Assembly: GCA_023245115.1 (NCBI GenBank) | Contig: JAHFKX010000036.1 | Location: forward strand, 1 to 8,324 | Reading direction: 5' to 3' | Source of the DNA: Candidatus Woesearchaeota archaeon | Lineage (GTDB): Archaea > Nanobdellota > Nanobdellia > UBA10117 | DNA length: 8,324 nucleotides | Part shown: positions 1-4,619 of the stretch, piece after piece | Layout of the letters: each line of letters starts with the position of its first letter | Numbering within the stretch: the stretch's first letter is position 1 | Notes under the pieces: generated by a model | What the model was told of the DNA's origin: nothing | What the model saw: the letters and a program-made list of their open reading frames with translations, nothing else | The model's database searches: none | Translations under genes and position numbers: made by a program

Positions 1-16
1 AAGCGGGAAATTGTGA

Positions 17-1345
17 TTACGCCAATCCAAACTCTTTTAGCTGTCCCTTAATTGCTGTTGGATCCTCGCCGCCATGCCAGCTGTACTTTGGGCGGACTTG
101 CATCGGGTAGATTTTTTCCAGTTTGTCGTCTATCAGAATGGCCGTACCTTTATCGGCCGGCAGGTCATCAATATATCTTTGAATGTCATACGTTAAATAG
201 GTAGCTGCGATTTCGTTCAGCGCCTGTAAATCTATTTTTGATGTAACCTTGTGCGAAAGAACAATATCTGCCTGAGTCATAACGTCTGTGTGGATTTTGC
301 CGGGCTGCTGTGTCGCTAGTACGAGAGAAATTCCCGGCTGTCGTCCTTCGCGCAAAATCTGGATTAGCGGGCTGGATGCTAAGGTTTTTCCAACTCGTGG
401 CAGAAATTCATGCGCTTCGTCAATCATAATCCAAACGAGTGGTGCCTCTTTTTCTGCTATGGCTGCAATTTCGCCGAACAGGAAGCCGCCTTCCGAAATT
501 AATTTTACTTCTTCCGCCTTTCGCGAGGCCATGCGCTGCTCTAAAATTTTTTTTGAGACTAAACCGATTACAAGCGCTTTTAGACGCTCACCGTTCTCAA
601 CCTGCGCGTACGCGGAAAGGTCAAGAATTGTTGTTGTGCCGCCTTTGAATAAGTCGAGGATTTCCGTGCCAGCCGCTTTGAATATGCCCCACGAGTCAGC
701 CACTATAAACTTATTTTTTAGGACTTGCTTTTCTTTTTTTTCTGCATCCTTGTCTGTTTCCAAAACAGTGATTAGCTCTTTTATTTCAAAGATGCCGAGC
801 GTTTCCCTTGCTTTTGTTACTGCGCGTTCCAGCAAGATTCCCGCATCTGACAGCAGGTCAATCGCAAAAATTTCCGACCAGTCTTCTGCGGAAACTTCAG
901 ACGGTTTTAGAGAAAACGGAAGGTCGCATGGCACGCCCTTTTCTTGGTAGTCATCAAACATTCCGAATGGGACAAAAATTATGGGTTGCAGGCCTTTTGG
1001 TAGCATGCCCCAGTCTTTGAGGATTTTATCGTCTTTGTAGTTTGGGTATTTCATCGTCCAGAAAATTCCCATGGTATCAAAAATCAGGAACGATAAATTG
1101 TTTTTTATGTCTTCTGGTAAATCAGCTAGGCCTTCGGCTATTACGCCTATTGTGTAGGATTTTCCCTGCCCGCGCTTGCCAGCCACGAGAATAACATGCG
1201 GGCCAGCCACGTCTAAGTAAACCGGGTTTGACAGGGCCTGCGTGCGCTCCATTTGTACATAGTGCTTGCCGAGAAAGATTGTTCCCGTTAGACCTAGTTT
1301 TTCTTTTTCTTTAGTGGATCTGCCTGCGATTATTTCGTAAACCAT
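17..1345 (-). CDS. HerA-like DUF87 family ATPase (442 aa)
   Basis: This is a P-loop ATPase of the HerA/FtsK group, whose members form hexameric rings that move along DNA; HerA works with the NurA nuclease in DNA end resection. Seen: a short N-terminal beta-rich part (about 1-45) resembling the HAS-barrel region, Walker A GKRGQGKS at 56-63, Walker B IMIDEAHEF with D309 and E310, then LREGRQPG at 331-338 and the sensor-like strand LVLATQQPG at 341-349, which is typical of DUF87 proteins. The length suits the family. The start is the ATG at 1345, with only a weak AGGT 6 bases upstream. The gene is divergent from the membrane-protein series; the two sides share a 92-base spacer with a palindromic TTTATAAA. 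No NurA, Mre11 or Rad50 gene lies in the window, so a role in resection is inferred from the family only. A HerA-type ATPase of an accessory or defence system is possible but has no supporting partner here. Confidence 0.9.
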   Translation of the reverse strand: MVYEIIAGRSTKEKEKLGLTGTIFLGKHYVQMERTQALSNPVYLDVAGPHVILVAGKRGQGKSYTIGVIAEGLADLPEDIKNNLSFLIFDTMGIFWTMKYPNYKDDKILKDWGMLPKGLQPIIFVPFGMFDDYQEKGVPCDLPFSLKPSEVSAEDWSEIFAIDLLSDAGILLERAVTKARETLGIFEIKELITVLETDKDAEKKEKQVLKNKFIVADSWGIFKAAGTEILDLFKGGTTTILDLSAYAQVENGERLKALVIGLVSKKILEQRMASRKAEEVKLISEGGFLFGEIAAIAEKEAPLVWIMIDEAHEFLPRVGKTLASSPLIQILREGRQPGISLVLATQQPGKIHTDVMTQADIVLSHKVTSKIDLQALNEIAATYLTYDIQRYIDDLPADKGTAILIDDKLEKIYPMQVRPKYSWHGGEDPTAIKGQLKEFGLA

Positions 1346-1408
1346 CGATGACCTAATGACAAAGAATTTGATTGTTAAAAAGGTTGTCTAATTTTATGTA
1401 GCAAAAGG

Positions 1409-1416
1409 TTTATAAA
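1409..1416 (+). promoter_or_regulatory. TATA box, probably for the 1438/1501 transcript
   Basis: TTTATAAA is centred 25.5 bases before the ATG at 1438, the usual distance from an archaeal TATA box to the transcription start. The 8-mer is its own reverse complement, so it could also serve the divergent HerA-like gene, where it would leave a leader of about 40 bases. Confidence 0.55.
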
Positions 1417-1437
1417 ACTACAATATAGTAAATTCCT

Positions 1438-1500
1438 ATGGATATGATGCAGATAAGCGAACCAGAAAGCCTTAAAACCCTTTTAGGAGTGCGATTTTAA
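1438..1500 (+). CDS. Possible 20-residue leaderless small ORF
   Basis: ATG to TAA, 21 codons, beginning MDMMQISEPE and ending LLGVRF. The predicted transcription start falls on its first codon, so the RNA would begin directly with an AUG. Its TAA is followed with no gap by the ATG of the next gene (TAAATG), which favours translational coupling. Its 3' part also carries AGGAG (1485-1489), 11 bases before that ATG. It may be a real small protein or leader peptide, or simply a 63-base untranslated leader that happens to be open. The sequence shows no attenuator or amino-acid run that would decide between these. Confidence 0.35.
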   Translation: MDMMQISEPESLKTLLGVRF

Positions 1501-1914
1501 ATGACAGAAAAACAATCTCAAGGAAACAGGCTAGCCAAAATAGCTGCCGCGGCAGGCATAGGTCTTGTGCCGGGCTTTGTTGTTGGGACAATTCGTTCAT
1601 TAGTAATACCAACGTCACTAAGAAGTATTTTAGAACAGGGCGAACTTGAAAAAATAGCAAGCCCAAAAGATTTTGGCGGTGACAGGGCTGCATTTTTGGC
1701 CTGCCGCGGCGCAGAGTATGCAATGTATGCATTGACGCATGGAATAGTGGCGTATGAAATACTGCGCATTATTGCTGGGCAGGGCGCTGACACAGCATCA
1801 GCTAAATTTATGGCGCCTTTCTACGTTACGACAAATGCAATAAGTTTAGGTTATGAAATTTATCGCCTTGCAAAGCGCGCCATCCGCAATCCCGCGTCAC
1901 AGCTACCCACATAG
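1501..1914 (+). CDS. Small multi-helix membrane protein, unknown function (137 aa)
   Basis: I do not recognise a family. The protein has a short basic N-terminus, then a glycine/alanine-rich hydrophobic segment at about 11-37 (LAKIAAAAGIG to LVIP), a charged loop at 41-62, a helix at 63-92 rich in alanine, tyrosine and isoleucine, and a third hydrophobic segment at about 103-121, ending in a basic tail (RLAKRAIRN). The prediction is therefore two or three membrane helices with positively charged ends. The start follows an AGGAG at 1485-1489 with 11 bases of spacing and abuts the stop of the small ORF before it. The gene is the first of three unrelated small membrane proteins in this plus-strand series. 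No enzymatic motif is visible. Confidence 0.7.
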   Translation: MTEKQSQGNRLAKIAAAAGIGLVPGFVVGTIRSLVIPTSLRSILEQGELEKIASPKDFGGDRAAFLACRGAEYAMYALTHGIVAYEILRIIAGQGADTASAKFMAPFYVTTNAISLGYEIYRLAKRAIRNPASQLPT

Positions 1915-1919
1915 TTAAG

Positions 1920-1927
1920 CTTAAAAC
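1920..1927 (+). promoter_or_regulatory. TATA-like box for the RNA-ligase-family gene
   Basis: CTTAAAAC lies about 26 bases before the ATG at 1949, with a T-rich stretch between and no Shine-Dalgarno site. It predicts a leaderless mRNA. Confidence 0.4.
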
Positions 1928-1948
1928 TTTTTACTTCGTCTTTTTTGC

Positions 1949-2674
1949 ATGCCAGAGAAATACACATTTCCAAAATACCCTGAAGCCTTCCGCATAGTCT
2001 ATCCAGACTTGAACATCCAGCCGGACAAGCATTATCTTGCAGGGCCAGAAGTTCGTGAGTTATTTCGCGGCGATGTTGTGCTTGAGGAAAAACTGGACGG
2101 CTCGACTTTATTTATAACTTGGACTGGCGGCAAGCCACTGCTCCGCGCGAAAGGCACGAGAATAATTTCAGAGTTTGAACGGACAAAGGCGTTTGTGCAT
2201 GCGTATAACTGGGCATATCAGAACTGCAAGAAGCTGGAAAAAATTCCGCGAGGGCACGCAATTGTCGGCGAGTGGCTGTATGCATTGCATTCAATTCCGT
2301 ACAACGAACTGCCAGATTTTTTTGTCGCGTTTGATGTGATGCACATTCGGACGGGAAAACTGTTGCCAGTAAAACAGAGGCTGAAAATTTTTGAGGAATG
2401 CGGGCTGGCCAGCGCACCTGTTCTTTACGAAGGCAGGCTTAGTTACGAGGAAGTTCCTGAATTTGTCAGGCTGTCGAGTTTCAGCGGCCGGCATGAAAAT
2501 TGTAGCCCGCCGCTTATGGAAGCGCAGATAATGGAAGGCATTGTTATCAAAAGTTACGGGCAGGAATTTAAGAGCGGGAAGTACGTGACCAAGGAATTTT
2601 CTGCGGCTATGGAGCAGCACTGGCTTGAGTTGCCATTAGTGCAAAATCAGCTGATGGCATGGAAGAGTATTTAG
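1949..2674 (+). CDS. RNA ligase family protein, compact nucleotidyltransferase domain (241 aa)
   Basis: This is an ATP-dependent RNA/DNA ligase-type nucleotidyltransferase. Such enzymes adenylate a lysine, pass AMP to a 5' phosphate and seal the nick. The motifs appear in order: motif I KLDGS with the predicted nucleophile K48, motif Ia RAKGTR at 66-71, motif III GEW with E108 and FFVAFD at 124-129, motif IV EGIVIK at 196-201, and motif V KYVTK at 211-215. All the catalytic lysines and acidic residues expected of an active enzyme are present. The protein ends soon after motif V, so it lacks the extra C-terminal domain of the longer archaeal Rnl3-type ligases and resembles a minimal RNA_ligase (PF09414-like) domain. 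The substrate cannot be read from the sequence. Archaeal tRNA exons are normally joined by RtcB, so a link to the multi-intron tRNA about 1 kb downstream is only a possibility. RNA repair or circularisation is as likely. Confidence 0.82.
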   Translation: MPEKYTFPKYPEAFRIVYPDLNIQPDKHYLAGPEVRELFRGDVVLEEKLDGSTLFITWTGGKPLLRAKGTRIISEFERTKAFVHAYNWAYQNCKKLEKIPRGHAIVGEWLYALHSIPYNELPDFFVAFDVMHIRTGKLLPVKQRLKIFEECGLASAPVLYEGRLSYEEVPEFVRLSSFSGRHENCSPPLMEAQIMEGIVIKSYGQEFKSGKYVTKEFSAAMEQHWLELPLVQNQLMAWKSI

Positions 2675-2686
2675 ATACCATAAAGC

Positions 2687-2694
2687 TTATAAAT
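2687..2694 (+). promoter_or_regulatory. TATA box for the glycine-rich membrane protein
   Basis: TTATAAAT follows the ligase stop codon by 12 bases and is centred about 28-29 bases before the ATG at 2719, giving a nearly leaderless mRNA. Confidence 0.55.
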
Positions 2695-2718
2695 CTTCCC
2701 GTAGCTGTTTGCACAAAA

Positions 2719-3091
2719 ATGACACGATTATACAAAACAAATATGGATAGAACTGGTGACGGAGTAACAATTGGTGCTGCTATCGGCGGTGTAGCTGGCC
2801 TTGCATCTGGATTATATGCTGGCTGGCTGGCTGGTTGGAGAGCACTTCAGTAATTATGTTCATTTAACTGACCCTGTTTTGAGGGTCGTAGTTGACTTGG
2901 TTGGCATAGTTCTTGCGACGCCAGTTGTTACGGCTGTAGGCATCCTTGTTGGCGGCGGTATTGGTGGGCTTACTGGCGTAGTGGCTGATGCAGTAAACGA
3001 TGGGCGCGACAGCAAGACGGTAATTCAGATGGGCGATGCTGACTGGCAAAAAAAAGTTGCAGACAAGGCAAGTAGGCGTGACCGCAAGTAA
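2719..3091 (+). pseudogene. Glycine-rich small membrane protein interrupted by a frameshift
   Basis: The first frame begins MTRLYKTNMDRTGDGV, runs through a glycine-zipper helix (GAAIGGVAGLASGLYAG) and stops at 2853. The next frame continues from the repeat at 2818-2833 with a loop, a long hydrophobic stretch (VVVDLVGIVLATPVVTAVG, then VGGGIGG) and a charged tail (DWQKKVADKASRRDRK) to the stop at 3091. Removing one 4-base GCTG unit, or one base, joins the two into a 122-residue protein with two or three membrane helices and a basic cytosolic tail. Each half alone lacks part of a sensible topology, so I treat them as one gene. The break may be a true mutation, a reversible repeat-length change or an assembly error. 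The start at 2719 fits the TATA box; the second methionine at 2743 is an alternative. I recognise no family. Confidence 0.6.
2818..2833 (+). repeat. GCTG tetranucleotide repeat, four perfect units
   Basis: Four perfect GCTG units are followed by a degenerate GTTG (2834-2837). The repeat sits exactly where the membrane-protein reading frame breaks. Three units would give an intact frame; the four present here do not. Confidence 0.9.
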
Positions 3092-3163
3092 GCATTAACT
3101 AGTTTTGATTGTTTGCAGTTTACCCGCCGCAAGTTTCTTAACTTTTTCGCTTCAAAATATGGT

Positions 3164-3688
3164 ATGAGCTTAACCGAAAAACTGGCTTTGGTGCAGTCGT
3201 TTATTAACAATAGAACTGGCCAAGCTAGTGCGTGGGCTGTAAAAAACCCTAGAAAGTTTGTGCTTGGGGCTGGCTTGGCTGTCGCTGGAGCTTTTTTAGT
3301 AGTCGGGCATGCATCAGCAGCAAGCACACTCGATGGCATAGTCCGGCTCTTCGGCAATTACGTAGTCAAAGATGTGCGGTGCATTTCCGGCGGGCAAGAC
3401 TTAGGCTCTGTTGATGGTTACACTACTAAGTCCTTCGATGGCGGCAAAGAAATAACAATTCCGGGCTATCAATTTGATAATTGCCAGGAATATTCTATTC
3501 ACACGGATAACAAAAATATTGGTGTCAGCGATAGTCAAATCGCGGGCGCTGATGGACGCCTTGATATTGGCCAGCCAGTGTATGAATCAAATGATTTTAC
3601 AACATGGAGTGTGGCAATAGGAATTGCGGGCGCGACAATTATTGGCTTGCTGTGGTTGAAGTATCGCGGTCTCAGGCCAAGATTTTAG
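3164..3688 (+). CDS. Doubly anchored membrane protein with an external two-cysteine domain (174 aa)
   Basis: I do not recognise a family. The N-terminal 31 residues are hydrophilic and end in basic residues (KNPRK). A hydrophobic helix follows at about 32-49 and ends in HASAAS, so it could be an uncleaved anchor or a signal peptide cut after the AxA. A polar domain of about 95 residues follows, rich in glycine, aspartate and asparagine, with only two cysteines, C73 and C107, which could form a disulfide outside the membrane. A second hydrophobic helix (about 147-164) leads to a basic tail (KYRGLRPRF). This gives an N-in, C-in hairpin displaying the middle domain. I chose the ATG at 3164, because the upstream in-frame TTG at 3113 adds 17 residues with no good start signal and a TATA-like CTTAAC lies about 25 bases before 3164. 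Confidence 0.7.
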   Translation: MSLTEKLALVQSFINNRTGQASAWAVKNPRKFVLGAGLAVAGAFLVVGHASAASTLDGIVRLFGNYVVKDVRCISGGQDLGSVDGYTTKSFDGGKEITIPGYQFDNCQEYSIHTDNKNIGVSDSQIAGADGRLDIGQPVYESNDFTTWSVAIGIAGATIIGLLWLKYRGLRPRF

Positions 3689-3699
3689 TTCTAATTACT

Positions 3700-3708
3700 T
3701 TTATAAAT
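3700..3708 (+). promoter_or_regulatory. TATA box of the tRNA-Ser gene
   Basis: TTTATAAAT is centred about 27 bases before G3731, the first base of the predicted acceptor stem. Transcription would therefore start at or very near the mature tRNA 5' end. It is the only good promoter between the 3688 stop codon and the tRNA. Confidence 0.65.
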
Positions 3709-3745
3709 CGAGTGTTAATCTATTGTTTGTGCCGACGTAGTCTAA

Positions 3746-3789
3746 AGCAAACTGAGGTTTGCTAATACGCAAACTTCATTTGTGTATAA
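3746..3789 (+). other. Predicted tRNA intron 1, in the D-loop (about 44 nt)
   Basis: Without removal the D-loop would be 53 nt. Removal leaves a 9-nt D-loop ending CTGGTA, normal for serine tRNAs. The ends are ambiguous by two bases because A's flank both sides (3744-3787, 3745-3788 and 3746-3789 give the same product). The intron is almost entirely two hairpins: AGCAAAC with GTTTGCT (3746-3752 and 3757-3763, loop TGAG), and a 9-bp stem with one G-U pair (3765-3773 and 3779-3787, 5-nt loop). I could not draw a clear bulge-helix-bulge at its ends, so the boundaries are less certain than for intron 3. Confidence 0.62.
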
Positions 3790-3812
3790 TCTGGTAAGGC
3801 GCTCGCCTCGAA

Positions 3813-3916
3813 TCGGCTGGAGCGACAGGGAAGCGTTTGCGTGATCGAAGATCGCGCGCCTCTTTCTTTAGGGTTGCTCCAGACCTTTCTTTCTTGCGAG
3901 AAAGAAAGGGAAGGAG
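3813..3916 (+). other. Predicted tRNA intron 2, at 37/38 in the anticodon loop (about 104 nt)
   Basis: This is the classical archaeal intron site, one base after the anticodon. The insert is highly structured: a 10-bp stem 3817-3826 with 3873-3882 (one G-U), enclosing an 8-bp hairpin 3839-3846 with 3850-3857 (GAA loop), then a perfect 11-bp hairpin 3884-3894 with 3899-3909 (TGCG loop). At the splice sites a relaxed bulge-helix-bulge can be drawn, with CCT (3806-3808) pairing AGG (3912-3914), but the central helix has only 3 bp. The ends are set mainly by restoring a 7-nt loop. Confidence 0.7.
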
Positions 3917-3947
3917 AGCGAGTCCCGCAAGGGATTGCAGGTTCAAA

Positions 3948-4044
3948 TCACACTCCCTTTTCTTTCATAAAAGAAAAGGTCCCGTGGCACCCCAAAAGAA
4001 AGGTGAGGCATCTTCGATGCCAATAACGCCACACGTGAAGAAAC
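3948..4044 (+). other. Predicted tRNA intron 3, at 59/60 in the T-loop (97 nt)
   Basis: The T stem 5' strand (3937-3941) and its perfect partner (4046-4050) are 104 bases apart; removing 97 bases restores a 7-nt TTCAAAT loop. A bulge-helix-bulge-like fold is visible: the T stem is the outer helix, ACT (4043-4045) is the 3' bulge, TTC (3942-3944) with GAA (4040-4042) is the central helix, AAAT (3945-3948) is the 5' bulge, and CAC (3949-3951) with GTG (4035-4037) is the intron helix. Both cuts fall inside the bulges. Inside are a perfect 10-bp hairpin (3956-3965 with 3970-3979), a stem GTGGC with GCCAC (3984-3988, 4028-4032) and a hairpin at 4007-4021. Confidence 0.8.
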
Positions 4045-4067
4045 TCCTGCCGTCGGCGCTTAATAAT

Positions 4068-4619
4068 ATGGTTGAACGTAAAGCAATTCCAAGAGGGTGG
4101 TTTAGGAAGTTTAGCAGGACAAAGACGGTTAAAATTCATAGATTTGACAGAGCTATTTTTGGTGCGGTTAAGCGTGTAAAAGCAAAATTAAGGAAGCTGC
4201 TGGGGAAATCTGTTGAAATTGAGCACCGCGGTTCTACTGCCCTAGGCATTTCTGGCCAGGGCGAGGTTGATTTATACCTACGGGTTCGCGGCAAAAAAGA
4301 TTTTGAATTGGCTTTTGAAAAATTGAGGAAAAACTTTGGCTGGCCTGGAAGCTATTATCCCGACGAGCCGAGGGCAAGATTTAATTACAATCATAAGGGT
4401 GTCAAGTTTGAGATTATGCTTGTGCTGCAAAATGCAGTCGACGAGGTTGAGGGCAGGTTATTTTTTAATTACCTGAAACAGCATAAAGATATTTTGAAAA
4501 GGTACGAGGAACTTAAACTGAAATATGCGCTGCGCTCAAAGTATGAATACCAGATTGCTAAGCATAAGTTCATAACTAAAATATTAGATGCAGCAAAGCG
4601 TAATGCGAAGCAGAATTAA
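4068..4619 (+). CDS. GrpB-like (UPF0157) nucleotidyltransferase-fold protein (183 aa)
   Basis: This belongs to the GrpB/UPF0157 family, which has a nucleotidyltransferase fold; the biochemical role is poorly known, and in bacteria the domain is sometimes fused to dephospho-CoA kinase. Seen: the fold signature RGSTA at 54-58, followed by an acidic motif EVD at 66-68 ending in the predicted metal-binding D68. A later strand (VKFEIMLV) is followed by the family's C-terminal helix pattern FFNYLKQHKDILKRYEELK. The open frame extends back to 3837, but everything before 4059 is tRNA exon or intron. The ATG at 4017 lies inside intron 3, so I place the start at the ATG at 4068, which gives the usual family length. 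No TATA box or Shine-Dalgarno site fits 4068, and the tRNA ends 9 bases before it. Its mRNA is probably released by tRNA 3' processing. Its stop overlaps that of the convergent ABC ATPase gene by 4 bases. Confidence 0.8.
   Translation: MVERKAIPRGWFRKFSRTKTVKIHRFDRAIFGAVKRVKAKLRKLLGKSVEIEHRGSTALGISGQGEVDLYLRVRGKKDFELAFEKLRKNFGWPGSYYPDEPRARFNYNHKGVKFEIMLVLQNAVDEVEGRLFFNYLKQHKDILKRYEELKLKYALRSKYEYQIAKHKFITKILDAAKRNAKQN

Larger units (their letters stand above)
3731..4058 (+). tRNA. tRNA-Ser(CGA) interrupted by three introns
   Basis: Proposed exons are 3731-3745, 3790-3812, 3917-3947 and 4045-4058; joined they give 83 nt. Acceptor stem: GCCGACG (3731-3737) pairs perfectly with CGTCGGC (4051-4057), followed by discriminator G4058, the base expected for archaeal tRNA-Ser. 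U8 and A9 are 3738-3739. D stem: 3740-3743 with 3797-3800 (one G-U pair); the D-loop carries G18-G19 at 3793-3794 and A21 at 3796. Anticodon stem: CTCGC (3802-3806) with GCGAG (3918-3922); the loop reads C-T-CGA-A-A with T33 at 3808 and the anticodon at 3809-3811. The variable arm (3923-3936) is a 4-bp stem with a GCAA loop, as in type II tRNAs. T stem: GCAGG (3937-3941) with CCTGC (4046-4050), loop TTCAAAT. CCA is not encoded. It would read UCG codons. The gene is hard to see because no pair of arms is contiguous. It probably needs the archaeal splicing endonuclease at all three sites. Confidence 0.88.

Noticed and set aside
288..1020. Plus-strand open frames opposite the HerA-like gene
   Set aside because: They are shadows of the minus-strand gene, which has complete Walker motifs; the opposite frames are serine-rich and lack any domain.
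17..1345. HerA-like ATPase as part of a defence system
   Set aside because: No nuclease or other typical partner is in the window, and the gene sits at the edge so its other neighbours cannot be seen.
3731..4058. Split, trans-spliced or permuted tRNA instead of introns
   Set aside because: All four exon pieces are in linear 5' to 3' order on one strand behind one TATA box, so ordinary cis-splicing explains them.
3837..4067. N-terminal extension of the GrpB-like frame, about 77 residues
   Set aside because: It runs through the anticodon-loop intron, the variable and T arms and the T-loop intron of the tRNA. The translated part is arginine- and serine-rich low-complexity sequence with no family match, and the GrpB family length is reached from 4068.
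3841..4139. Homing endonuclease or other protein encoded in the tRNA introns
   Set aside because: The introns are about 44-104 nt and the short frames across them show no LAGLIDADG or other domain; their sequence is explained by RNA hairpins.
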